34,910 nt of DNA from Phycisphaerae bacterium (GTDB lineage: Bacteria > Planctomycetota > Phycisphaerae > Sedimentisphaerales > Anaerobacaceae): NCBI GenBank assembly GCA_030601745.1, contig JAUWBI010000034.1:1-34910 (forward strand), read 5' to 3'. The position numbers and the translations under genes are program-made. The first letter of the stretch is position 1, and each line of letters opens with the position of its first letter. Below are positions 23,973 through 31,766 of the stretch, in pieces. The notes below the pieces were generated by a model. The model was not told the DNA's origin. It ran no database searches and worked only from the letters and a program-made list of their open reading frames with translations.

Positions 23973-24313
23973 AGCAGCACACCCTCCCGCTCCACATTTT
24001 TGTGAAGTGGCATAGCTCTGTAAAGGGCTGAATCCCACTGCTGGCTGCTATAGACAATCAATGTAAGCATCTCGCCGCTCTCCAACTCTAATGGGTATAT
24101 ATTCGCAAGTATCTTCTCCTTGAGAGCCATATCTACCGGCCCGTTTACTATCACCAAAATGTCGTAGTCGGCGTACTTATCGGCATCACCTCTGGCTCGT
24201 GACCCGTATAGAATCACGTCTGCATTGGCAGCAACTTTTGTGATAGCTCTTTTGCATTGCCGCAGGAGTTCAATATCTGCGACGCCGTTTGTCCACAGAT
24301 TCATAGATTTCAT
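23969..24313 (-). CDS. MNT-type minimal nucleotidyltransferase (putative antitoxin)
   Basis: 114 residues. The Pol-beta-type catalytic signature GSRARGDADKYADYDILV is intact, with Gly37-Ser38 and metal ligands Asp49 and Asp51. Minimal nucleotidyltransferases of this size AMPylate or oligoadenylate their partner HEPN toxins. It is the upstream gene of the pair and overlaps the HEPN start by four bases. Lone genomic position between the trp leader and the sugar transporter is typical for such modules, which are often horizontally moved. A second Met three codons in is an alternative start. Confidence 0.9.
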   Translation of the reverse strand: MKSMNLWTNGVADIELLRQCKRAITKVAANADVILYGSRARGDADKYADYDILVIVNGPVDMALKEKILANIYPLELESGEMLTLIVYSSQQWDSALYRAMPLHKNVEREGVLL

Positions 24314-24440
24314 TTGCCGACCCTGTTTCTAAAAACTTCTACTAATTTCCCGGATTTCACCAATTTTAATTTATAGTTGTGAGTTCGTGGTGTAATAATC
24401 AATTCCTATGATAATGTAATTTTGACATAATTGCCAGAAT

Positions 24441-25577
24441 TTATCGAGCGCGCCGGTGCCGCAGGCGGTCCAAACCAACCGCCACGACGATAATCGCACC
24501 GGTGATAATCTCCTGCACCCAGTTCGGCAGCCACATCTGTGCGCAGCCCGTAGCGATGACCGTCATAATCAGCGCCCCCATAAGTGTGCCGAGTATGGAG
24601 CCTTCCCCACCGCCCAGGCTGCCGCCGCCGATAACCACCGCCGCGATTACATTCAGCTCCAGCCCGACCGCCCCCGTAGGGTCACCCACTGTCAAATACG
24701 AAAACTGCATCAGTCCCGCCAGCCCGGCAAAAGCGCCGCAGAGCATGTAAACTATGACCTTGACGCGCTCGACAGCGACGCCGCAAAGACGGGCGGTCTG
24801 CTCGTTGGAACCGATTGCAAATATATGCCGCCCCAGGCGCGTGTAGCGCAAGACGGCCGCCATACCTACCGCCAGAATCAACCAGACCCACACCCCGGCA
24901 GGCGCAAGCGTCCAGCTACGTTCTGTTCCCACAACCGAGCGCAGCAGTTCCGGCAGCCATTTCGCACACGCGATATCGACATCGATTTTCTGCTCGCGTG
25001 CGATGCCTTTGGCCGCCCCACGAACCACTAACATCATACCTAAGGTAACAATAAACGGCACCACCCGCAGCCACGTTATCAGCAGCCCGCTGAGCAGCCC
25101 AAACAGCGCTGCCGCTGCCACGCCCCCTAATGCCGCCTTCAACGGCGAGGCGCCGGCATATTGCAGCAGCCACGCTATAGCCACGCTGCTTAGCGCCACA
25201 ATCGAGCCGACCGACAGGTCGATACCGCCCGAGATAATCACCAGGGTCATACCAAGCGCCGCCATTCCCACAATCGTAGTGTGGCGGGCGATCATTTCGA
25301 TGTTCGGGCGCCCCAAAAAACGCAGCGAGGCGTCGTAACCGTCCCACCACGGGCTGGTCAGTCTCCGGTCCTGTTGACGTTCGTCCGGCGGCACGCCCTC
25401 AGCTTCGAGTTCAGCCAATATCCTTTTATTCGACCGGTGGGCATTGACCGCTTCCTGTACACCGATTGCGACCACAAAAAACACGAAAATCCCGATAAAG
25501 GCCAGTACCAGCTTGACACTGGTCTGACTGAGCAGTCCGCGAAAGCTCGACAGATGTTGGTTTCTCGGCTCAGTCAT
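24441..25577 (-). CDS. Ribose/galactose-type ABC transporter permease
   Basis: 378 residues. The BPD_transp_2 family (RbsC/MglC-like): MTLVIISGGIDLSVGSIVALS, VPFIVTLGMMLVVRG, GRHIFAIGSNEQTARLCGV, GLAGLMQF and GGGSLGGGEGSILGTLMGAL. Roughly eight to ten membrane segments. Between the first membrane helix and the second lies a hydrophilic insert of about 45 residues (HRSNKRILAELEAEGVPPDE...) longer than in RbsC, probably periplasmic. It pairs with the ATPase and binding protein encoded upstream and starts with a 4-nt overlap (ATGA) with the ATPase gene. Substrate: a monosaccharide, not further defined. Confidence 0.93.
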   Translation of the reverse strand: MTEPRNQHLSSFRGLLSQTSVKLVLAFIGIFVFFVVAIGVQEAVNAHRSNKRILAELEAEGVPPDERQQDRRLTSPWWDGYDASLRFLGRPNIEMIARHTTIVGMAALGMTLVIISGGIDLSVGSIVALSSVAIAWLLQYAGASPLKAALGGVAAAALFGLLSGLLITWLRVVPFIVTLGMMLVVRGAAKGIAREQKIDVDIACAKWLPELLRSVVGTERSWTLAPAGVWVWLILAVGMAAVLRYTRLGRHIFAIGSNEQTARLCGVAVERVKVIVYMLCGAFAGLAGLMQFSYLTVGDPTGAVGLELNVIAAVVIGGGSLGGGEGSILGTLMGALIMTVIATGCAQMWLPNWVQEIITGAIIVVAVGLDRLRHRRAR

Positions 25578-27181
25578 TCTGCCACCTCCGCCCCGTTAGA
25601 AATCTCCCCTTTTGATAGATGCTCCCCGGTTGTAGAATTTCTAACGGGGTCCGCGCCCGTGGCGTCGAACATCAGCTTATGTTCGTCAATTTCATCGATG
25701 CGGCGTGTGGGGCCCAGGCGGCCGCGGCGCATTACCGCCACCCGGTCGCAGATGCCCATTAACTCCGGCAGATAACTGCTTACCATCAGCACCGCCTTGG
25801 GTTCTCGCCCCTCCGTCGGCGAGCCCGTTGCCAATGCGTTTATCAACTTATAGACCAGCGCCTTGGCCGCTACGTCAATACCCCGCGTCGGCTCGTCCAG
25901 CAGCAGCACATCGACATCGTGCTGCAGCAATCGGGCCAGCGCCACCTTCTGTTGGTTGCCGCCCGATAGAGACGACACCGATTGTCGGGGGCCAAGGCAG
26001 CGGATATCCAGCCGTTCTAACCAGTGCTGCGTAGCTTTATTCTGTCGGCCTGGCAGCACCAACCCCAGTGGACCGAAGCCCTTCAGCCTGGAAAGCGTTA
26101 CGTTGTCCGCCACGCTCAGCGAAAGCGCCAGTCCCTCTTTCGTGCGGTCCTCGCTGAGAAAACCGGCGCCCTGCATCCACCGCCGCACCGGCGAAGCCGG
26201 CCCCGTGTAAATGCCTAATCGAATCCGCCCCCGCCGCACCGGCTCCAGCCCGAACAAACTTCGCAGCAGTTCCGTTCGACCCGCCCCCACAAGCCCGGCG
26301 ATGCCCAGTACCTCCCCGCGACGCAGCTTCAAACTCGCCGACTCAGGTTTCTCCAGGCCGGCCAAATCTTCAATCTCCAGAATGACCTCTCCTGCCTGAC
26401 GCCTGGAGCGCGGGTAAAGCTCCTCAACCTGCCGACCCACCATCAGGGCTATTATCTCATCGGTGGTGATGGCAGCCACGGTGCTGCTGCCGACCACCTT
26501 GCCGTCGCGCAGGACTGTTACCCGGTCTGCGATGCGCTTGACCTCTTCAATAAAGTGCGAGATGTAAACAATGGCTTTGTCCTGCCGTTTGAGCCGCCTG
26601 ATAAGCTCGAACAGCCGCTCCACATCCTGCTGCGTCAAACTGCTGGTGGGCTCATCCAGCACCAGCACGCGGCAGCCGATGGCCAGAGCCCGCGCAATCT
26701 CTACTAACTGCTGCGAACCCACCGACAATTTGCTGACCTGCGCATCCGGGGTCAGTTCCGGATTATCAAATTCCTTTAGCGCCTCGATTGTCCGCCGGCG
26801 TACTTCCTTCCATCGCACCACGCCCAGCGTCGCCGGTTCCATACCTAACATAATGTTCTCTTGTACGCTCAGATGCGGCGCCAGCGAAAACTCCTGATAA
26901 ATCATTGCCACCCCCGCGTGTCGGGCCTCGAGCGGATTGCTCGGCCGATACGGCACACCGTCCAGCCACATCTGGCCTGCGTCTTCCTTGACCGCCCCTG
27001 AAAGCACCTTCATCAGCGTGCTCTTACCGGCACCGTTCTCCCCCACCAGCGCCAGCACTTCTCCCGGCGAGACCTCGATACCCACATCGTCCAGCGCCAC
27101 CGTTGCTCCAAAGCGTTTACATACCCCGCGCATCTTCAACAGGGGTGCTTTGTCGGTCGAATCTATTCTTCTTTGAGCCAT
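25574..27181 (-). CDS. Ribose/galactose-type ABC transporter ATPase (two nucleotide-binding domains)
   Basis: 535 residues, the RbsA/MglA tandem type. Domain 1: Walker A GENGAGKST (47-55), signature LSVGSQQLVEIA, Walker B VLVLDEPTSSL. Domain 2: degenerate Walker A GLVGAGRTELL, signature LSGGNQQKVALA and LLLDEPTRGIDV. It energises sugar uptake with the permease encoded next. Odd: the last 20 or so residues (DPVRNSTTGEHLSKGEISNG) are translated from copy B of the 59-nt palindromic element, so the natural C-terminus has been replaced or extended, yet the ATGA overlap with the permease survives. The first codons overlap the binding-protein gene by 19 nt. Confidence 0.95.
   Translation of the reverse strand: MAQRRIDSTDKAPLLKMRGVCKRFGATVALDDVGIEVSPGEVLALVGENGAGKSTLMKVLSGAVKEDAGQMWLDGVPYRPSNPLEARHAGVAMIYQEFSLAPHLSVQENIMLGMEPATLGVVRWKEVRRRTIEALKEFDNPELTPDAQVSKLSVGSQQLVEIARALAIGCRVLVLDEPTSSLTQQDVERLFELIRRLKRQDKAIVYISHFIEEVKRIADRVTVLRDGKVVGSSTVAAITTDEIIALMVGRQVEELYPRSRRQAGEVILEIEDLAGLEKPESASLKLRRGEVLGIAGLVGAGRTELLRSLFGLEPVRRGRIRLGIYTGPASPVRRWMQGAGFLSEDRTKEGLALSLSVADNVTLSRLKGFGPLGLVLPGRQNKATQHWLERLDIRCLGPRQSVSSLSGGNQQKVALARLLQHDVDVLLLDEPTRGIDVAAKALVYKLINALATGSPTEGREPKAVLMVSSYLPELMGICDRVAVMRRGRLGPTRRIDEIDEHKLMFDATGADPVRNSTTGEHLSKGEISNGAEVAE
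25591..25649. repeat. 59-nt palindromic element, copy B, inside the ABC ATPase gene
   Basis: CCCCGTTAGAAAT (25591-25603) and ATTTCTAACGGGG (25637-25649) are perfect 13-bp inverted ends, the same length and centre layout as 1483-1541. It forms the coding end of the ATPase. Confidence 0.9.
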
Positions 27182-28179
27182 TTCTTGTAATCGGGCTCCA
27201 GCAGCTTCTTCATCTCCGGGTCATTCATATTCTCCGGGGTCGCCACCACCGAGCCGGTGTCGATTCGCTTATCCACCTTTTCGCCCTGCAGGTGCTTGAC
27301 CATCGTTTTGACACCCAGATATCCCATATTAATCGGGTCCTGCAGGACCAGTCCGTGAATTTCGCCTGTCTCCAGCCCTTTCACCAGCCGCTCGGAGCTG
27401 TCGAAGCCGACATACTTGACTTTGCCCGCCAGGCCGCTGTCCTGCAGCGCCAGCAGCATCGCAAACGCCGTTGACTCGTTCGGGCAAAAGATGCCGTCAA
27501 TCGTCAATCCCCCGTCGGCCGTACGCAGCGGTGCCAGGAGGTTTTGGCTCGCCAGGTAGGCGCTTTCGGTGGTTGCTCCGCCGTACTGGTTCGCACTGAC
27601 CACCTCGATTTCGGGGTATTTTTCTTTTAACACGTCCAGGAACCCCTGTTCCCGCTTCATCGTGCTTGCTGAACCTTCCTGGTAGCGCAGCATAATCACC
27701 TTGCCTTTTCCGTCCAGAATTTTGGCCAGATGTTCGCCGCCCTTACTGCCGCCGATATAGTTGTCCGTAGCCACAAAGCTGACGTAATCTTCACTCTTGA
27801 GCCCGCTGTCGATGATAACCACCGGGATGCCGTTGTTTACGGCGTCTCTGACCGGCATACACAGTGCCATATCGTCCAATGGTGCTAACACTATTCCCGA
27901 TACGCCGCGCGTGATGAAATTCTCCACCACTTTGATTTGCGACTCCCGGTCATCCTCCTTGAGTGGCCCTATCCATATAACTTCCACGCCCAGGTCTTGC
28001 AGTTCCTGCTCGGCCTTGACCGCCCCGGCGTGGATCGACTTCCAGAAAATGTGCGTCGTGCCCTTGGGAATCACCGCAATGCGGTACTTATCCCTGCTTT
28101 TTCCTCTCCGCTCACAACCGGTCGCAATAAAAACAGCAGCTATAGCGACAAGTACAACTACTCCTAAGGCCTTTTTCAT
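27163..28179 (-). CDS. Sugar ABC transporter substrate-binding lipoprotein
   Basis: 338 residues. Signal peptide ending in lipobox IATGC (Cys22), so it is membrane-tethered in the periplasm. Type I periplasmic-binding fold of the RbsB/LacI family: IAVIPKGTTHIFWKSIHAGA, GIVLAPLDD, IPVVIIDSGL, FVATDNYIGGSKGGE and GIFCPNEST. It is the first gene of the importer operon, followed by ATPase and permease. Ligand unknown; a pentose, hexose or autoinducer-2-like sugar would all fit. A candidate promoter with an operator-like inverted repeat lies about 90 nt upstream. Confidence 0.94.
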   Translation of the reverse strand: MKKALGVVVLVAIAAVFIATGCERRGKSRDKYRIAVIPKGTTHIFWKSIHAGAVKAEQELQDLGVEVIWIGPLKEDDRESQIKVVENFITRGVSGIVLAPLDDMALCMPVRDAVNNGIPVVIIDSGLKSEDYVSFVATDNYIGGSKGGEHLAKILDGKGKVIMLRYQEGSASTMKREQGFLDVLKEKYPEIEVVSANQYGGATTESAYLASQNLLAPLRTADGGLTIDGIFCPNESTAFAMLLALQDSGLAGKVKYVGFDSSERLVKGLETGEIHGLVLQDPINMGYLGVKTMVKHLQGEKVDKRIDTGSVVATPENMNDPEMKKLLEPDYKKWLKEE

Positions 28180-28265
28180 AATTTAAACTCCCTGAATCTT
28201 CGTTTTGACAGCTCCGGTATCTTTCGCCCGTCTCGTACGAGAGGCCGCAGCTCTGCTACAAAACC

Positions 28266-28318
28266 GACCATTGATTAATGTTTCATTTTTACAATAAATT
28301 ACCGAAATCAATGGTCAA
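28266..28318 (-). promoter_or_regulatory. Candidate promoter/operator of the sugar ABC operon
   Basis: An 11-bp perfect inverted repeat, GACCATTGATT (28266-28276) and AATCAATGGTC (28306-28316), brackets a candidate minus-strand promoter: TTGACC (28318-28313) and, 16 nt on, TATTGT (28296-28291). Arms flanking the promoter suggest binding of a dimeric regulator at two half-sites or a looped structure. No regulator gene lies nearby. Confidence 0.5.
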
Positions 28319-28383
28319 TAAAGTATATCCGCTCGTTTTGGGATTACAAGTCGCCATTTCCAAAATAATCAAGAAAAGGTCGG

Positions 28384-28442
28384 CCCCGTTGGAGATTCTA
28401 TAGCGAATAATATTTTGCAAAAAGGGAAAATTTCTAACGGGG
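28384..28442 (-). repeat. 59-nt palindromic element, copy C
   Basis: Intact end ATTTCTAACGGGG (28430-28442) and degenerate end CCCCGTTGGAGAT (28384-28396, two changes). Read on the minus strand it aligns with copy A over all 59 positions without gaps (46 identical by eye). It lies in the 345-base gap between the sugar transporter and kdsB, 4 nt before the kdsB -35. Confidence 0.85.
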
Positions 28443-28446
28443 CCTG

Positions 28447-28475
28447 TTGACAAAGGATTCTGTTTGGCTTAGTAT
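28447..28475 (+). promoter_or_regulatory. Promoter of kdsB
   Basis: TTGACA (28447-28452), a 17-nt spacer and TAGTAT (28470-28475, four of six). Expected start near 28482, leader about 43 nt. The palindromic element ends immediately upstream of the -35. Confidence 0.7.
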
Positions 28476-28524
28476 GCTTCGGCAGTGATTTTTTGATAAA
28501 ATTCTGCTGCCGGGAAAGGCAAGT

Positions 28525-29292
28525 GTGAAAGTTTTGGCTGTAATACCTGCTCGTTATGGTTCTACCAGGTTCGCCGGTAAAGTTCTCGCCAAAGATACGG
28601 GCAAATTCCTTATCCAGCACACCTATGAGCGGGCCTGCCTGGCCGCGTTGCCTGACAAGGTAATAATAGCAGCCGATGATGAGATGGTTGTTGCCGCCGC
28701 CAATTCGTTCGGAGCCGAATGTATCCTGACCTCAGTCGAGAACAAAAGCGGCACCGACCGCATCGCTGAAGCTGTTGCCGATATTGACGTCGAGATTGTG
28801 GTGAACCTGCAGGCCGATGAGCCGGAGATTGACCCGGAAAATATTGATTATCTCGCCGAGCTTTTAATAAAAACTCAAAACTCAAAACTCAAAACTCAAA
28901 ACTATGGAATGGCTACGCTCGCCGCTGATTTCCAAAACGCAGAGCAGATTGCCGACCCTAACATCGTAAAGGTCATAACCGATTGTAACAACAGGGCAAT
29001 CTACTTCTCGCGCGCACCCATTCCATACGACAGGGAAAAATCCGGCGTAGGAAAGGTGCAGCAGTATTTGCGGCATATTGGAATTTACGCTTATCGCAAG
29101 GAATTTTTGCTGAAAATTACCGCTTTGCCGCAAACACCGCTGGAGAAAATCGAAAAACTTGAGCAATTGCGAGCGATTGAAAACGGCTTTGACATTCTGG
29201 TCGGCAAAGTCAAGCACACCTGCGCCGGCATAGATACCCCGCAGCAGTACGCCGAATTTGTTGCCCGGTATTCAAAAAAGAGTAAAGCGTGA
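28525..29292 (+). CDS. kdsB: 3-deoxy-manno-octulosonate cytidylyltransferase (CMP-KDO synthetase)
   Basis: 255 residues; GTG start with AAAGG 5 nt upstream. KVLAVIPARYGSTRFAGKVL is the nucleotide-binding start of the family, VVNLQADEPEIDPENID holds the metal-binding Asp region, and ISFSRAPIPYDR-like (IYFSRAPIPYDR) and AGIDTPQQYAEF complete the set. It activates KDO with CTP for LPS inner-core synthesis, so the cell makes an LPS-type outer membrane. Odd: residues about 116-126 (KTQNSKLKTQN) are encoded by an AAAACTC heptanucleotide repeat placed just before YGMATLA. The neighbour pyrG makes CTP, its co-substrate, and lies 107 nt downstream on the same strand. Confidence 0.94.
   Translation: MKVLAVIPARYGSTRFAGKVLAKDTGKFLIQHTYERACLAALPDKVIIAADDEMVVAAANSFGAECILTSVENKSGTDRIAEAVADIDVEIVVNLQADEPEIDPENIDYLAELLIKTQNSKLKTQNYGMATLAADFQNAEQIADPNIVKVITDCNNRAIYFSRAPIPYDREKSGVGKVQQYLRHIGIYAYRKEFLLKITALPQTPLEKIEKLEQLRAIENGFDILVGKVKHTCAGIDTPQQYAEFVARYSKKSKA
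28870..28903 (+). repeat. Heptanucleotide repeat (AAAACTC)n inside kdsB
   Basis: Four full AAAACTC units and six bases of a fifth. The unit is seven bases, so gain or loss of one unit shifts the kdsB frame. Similar CTCAAAA/AAAGCTC phrases occur in intergenic repeats here. Confidence 0.9.
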
Positions 29293-29334
29293 AGTCAGGC
29301 GAAGTTGAACTACGTTTTGAACATTTGATATTTG

Positions 29335-29371
29335 AATTTCGAATTTGTTTCGGATCTCGATATTCGAAATT
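29335..29371. repeat. Inverted repeat with dispersed-repeat core, kdsB-pyrG spacer
   Basis: AATTTCGAAT (29335-29344) and ATTCGAAATT (29362-29371) are perfect 10-bp arms around the core GAATTTGTTTCGGATCTCG (29341-29359), copy 2 of the dispersed repeat at 3042 and 34560. Confidence 0.65.
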
Positions 29372-29399
29372 CGAATTTACTTTTGACAAAAGGTGATTT

Positions 29400-31205
29400 A
29401 TGTCGAAGGATAAGAATTTATTAGCTTCTGTTAGTGATACTTCAACAGAAAGCGAATTTTTCTCGCCCATACCGGCTGGTTATAAAAAGGGAAAAACTCG
29501 TTATTGTTTTGTGGCGGGCACCGTGATGAGCGGCCTGGGCAAAGGGATATTCTCATCGTGCCTTGCCAAGCTGATGCAGGATAAAGGGCTGAAAGTCGCT
29601 CCGATTAAACTCGAGGGCTATTTGAACATAGATTCCGGAACGCTGAATCCGTTTCGCCACGGCGAGGTGTTTGTGCTCGATGACGGTATGGAATGTGATA
29701 TGGATTTGGGCACCTATGAGAGGATGCTCGACCAGGATTTGAGCAGGGCAAATTTTGCCACAAGCGGCCAGATATTCAGTTCGATTTTGCACAAGGAAAG
29801 GCACGGTGACTATCTCGGCAGAGATGTCCAGATGATTCCGCACGTTACCGGCGAGGTCAAACTAAAACTTCGCAACCTGGCGATGGAAACCGATGCCGAC
29901 ATAGTATTCGTCGAGATTGGCGGCACGGTCGGCGACTTGGAAAATGCCTATTATATCGAGGCGATGCGCGAGCTGGCTTACGAAGAAGGCCCGAATAGCT
30001 GCTGCTTCATGGCCCTGACCTATATACTGGAACCGAAAACCCTCGGCGAGCAGAAATCAAAGGCCGCACAATTGGGCATCAAGCAGCTTATGCAATGCGG
30101 CATTCAGCCGGATATCATCGCCTGCAGAGCGGGCAATCCCGTTAGTGAAAAGGTCCGGCAGAAGATTAGTGTTTACAGCAATGTCCCCCTCGAAAGGGTC
30201 ATAAGTCTGCCCGATTCCGCCAGTATCTATATGATACCGGCGATGCTTAGAGAATGCGGCCTGGATTTTGAGGTCTTGCGGCTGCTCAAAATCGAGGACA
30301 GAATAAATCTGCGGCACGAACGCAAGGCCTGGGCCCGGTGGTGCGATTTCACCGACAAAATCGGCTCCGCTAATCGCCAAATAACCATCGGCATCACCGG
30401 TAAATACACATCCGTGCGTGACAGCTATGCCTCGATAATCAATGCCCTTGAGCATGCTGGTATCGCACTGGCTTCTGACGTCAAGATAAAATGGATTGAA
30501 ACAACTGGTATTACCGATGAAAACGCAGCCGAGCATCTGTCTGACGTTGACGGTATTATTGTCCCCGGTGGGTTCGGTACCCGCGGTGCGGAAGGAAAAA
30601 TAGCCTGCGCAAAATATGCCAGGGAGAATAATTTGCCTTATCTGGGGATATGCTTTGGCTTTCAAATGGCTGTTATAGAGATTGCTCGGGATGTTTGCGG
30701 CCTGAAAGAAGCCAACAGCACCGAGATTGAGCCGGATTGTCCCGAGCCGGTAATCGATATATTGCCGGAGCAGAAAAAAATAGAAGGCCTGGGCGGAAAT
30801 ATGCGCCTCGGCGGAAGGGATATAGAATTAAAAACCCAGACGCTGGTGTGGAAACTTTTTGGCAGGACAGATTCGGTTAGAATGCGATTCAGACATCGTT
30901 ACGAGGTTGACCCGCGCTATATTGAACAGTTGGAAAAGGCTGGCCTTGTGTTCTCCGGCAAAGCACCCAATCAGCCGATTATGCAGATACTCGAAATTCC
31001 GTCCCACCCGTACTTTTGCGGCACTCAGGCGCATCCCTGTCTGACTTCCCGCCCACTCAGACCTCAGCCAATGTTTGTAGGGCTCGTTGCAGCGGCAATG
31101 CAAAAACATTACCCCGGCGAAAAATTGCCCGATTGTGTCGAAGCTGCCCGCAAAGTGTGCCTGTCTCGGCTTGGCCGAGCCACGACGGGCAATCGCAATG
31201 AGTAA
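29400..31205 (+). CDS. pyrG: CTP synthase, divergent, with altered glutaminase triad
   Basis: 601 residues, about 55 longer than E. coli PyrG, with an N-terminal extension of about 33 residues before KTRYCFVAGTVMSGLGKGI (P-loop 40-50). The synthase half is recognisable but divergent: KLEGYLNIDSGTLNPFRHGE, DDGMECDMDLGTYER and FVEIGGTVGDLENAYY. The amidotransferase half has PGGFGTRG and GICFGFQ with nucleophile Cys418, then QAHPCLTSRP where PyrG normally has FHPEF: His545 is kept but the triad Glu is Cys547. Codons CAT-CCC-TGT are clear in the sequence. It should make CTP from UTP and ATP; glutamine-driven activity may be reduced or use another residue. AAAGGTG precedes the ATG. It follows kdsB, which consumes CTP. 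Confidence 0.95.
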   Translation: MSKDKNLLASVSDTSTESEFFSPIPAGYKKGKTRYCFVAGTVMSGLGKGIFSSCLAKLMQDKGLKVAPIKLEGYLNIDSGTLNPFRHGEVFVLDDGMECDMDLGTYERMLDQDLSRANFATSGQIFSSILHKERHGDYLGRDVQMIPHVTGEVKLKLRNLAMETDADIVFVEIGGTVGDLENAYYIEAMRELAYEEGPNSCCFMALTYILEPKTLGEQKSKAAQLGIKQLMQCGIQPDIIACRAGNPVSEKVRQKISVYSNVPLERVISLPDSASIYMIPAMLRECGLDFEVLRLLKIEDRINLRHERKAWARWCDFTDKIGSANRQITIGITGKYTSVRDSYASIINALEHAGIALASDVKIKWIETTGITDENAAEHLSDVDGIIVPGGFGTRGAEGKIACAKYARENNLPYLGICFGFQMAVIEIARDVCGLKEANSTEIEPDCPEPVIDILPEQKKIEGLGGNMRLGGRDIELKTQTLVWKLFGRTDSVRMRFRHRYEVDPRYIEQLEKAGLVFSGKAPNQPIMQILEIPSHPYFCGTQAHPCLTSRPLRPQPMFVGLVAAAMQKHYPGEKLPDCVEAARKVCLSRLGRATTGNRNE

Positions 31206-31233
31206 CGGCTGGTTATGAAGGTTCAGTGTCTGC

Positions 31234-31605
31234 CTATTTCTTAGCTTCTTCGAGTTCTGCTTTAAGTTTCTCTATTTGCGCCTTGAGACCCTCGTTTTCC
31301 TTGCGCAGTTCTTCGTTTTTCTCCATAACCACCGTTAAAATGCTGTCCACCTGCTTTCGGATGTTTTGCTGTGCCTTCTCTTTCCAGGCGTTTTTTTCTT
31401 GCAGGCATTTTTCAAGCAGCTCTTGTTGCTGTTTGATTTCCTTGTCACGCTGCTCTAATTCTTTCTCTAACCGCATGTTTTCAGCGGCTATGAGCCTGCT
31501 TCTTTTTGTATCTGGTAGATTTGCTTCTTCTTCACAGCCTGCAATTAACGTAATAAGAACAATGCCAACTGCTAAAAGAAATGCTTTCTGGGCCGGTCTT
31601 TTCAT
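31234..31605 (-). CDS. Small coiled-coil lipoprotein
   Basis: 123 residues; ATG with AAAGGA 6 nt upstream. Signal peptide with lipobox LIAGC (Cys24), then EEEANLPDTKRSRLIAAEN and an almost continuous charged coiled coil to the end (LEKELEQRDKEIKQQQELLE, EELRKENEGLKAQIEKLKAE). It is Lpp-like in architecture, longer than Lpp, and lacks the C-terminal Lys motif for peptidoglycan linkage being clearly placed, though it ends in KK. Likely periplasmic, attached to a membrane; role unknown. It converges on pyrG with a 28-nt gap and has its own strong promoter. Confidence 0.8.
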   Translation of the reverse strand: MKRPAQKAFLLAVGIVLITLIAGCEEEANLPDTKRSRLIAAENMRLEKELEQRDKEIKQQQELLEKCLQEKNAWKEKAQQNIRKQVDSILTVVMEKNEELRKENEGLKAQIEKLKAELEEAKK

Positions 31606-31649
31606 TTTGTGTCCTTTCGAATCTAACTATATTTCTAAGATTGGCCACT

Positions 31650-31677
31650 ACTATACCAATACTTTTCCCGCTGTCAA
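31650..31677 (-). promoter_or_regulatory. Promoter of the coiled-coil lipoprotein gene
   Basis: On the minus strand TTGACA (31677-31672), a 16-nt spacer and TATAGT (31655-31650) preceded by TGG, an extended -10. Expected leader about 38 nt before the ATG at 31605. Confidence 0.82.
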
Positions 31678-31766
31678 GGTTTTGGGCTATTCAAAATGGG
31701 ATGTCCGGGGAACATCGTATACCCCTTAGAAGGATAAGATGTATGACTTGGGATTGCTATAAGCAG

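Noticed and set aside
31226-31729. 167-residue plus-strand frame rich in Ser/Phe/Cys
   Set aside because: It is the antisense of the coiled-coil lipoprotein, whose start, lipobox and promoter are all well supported.
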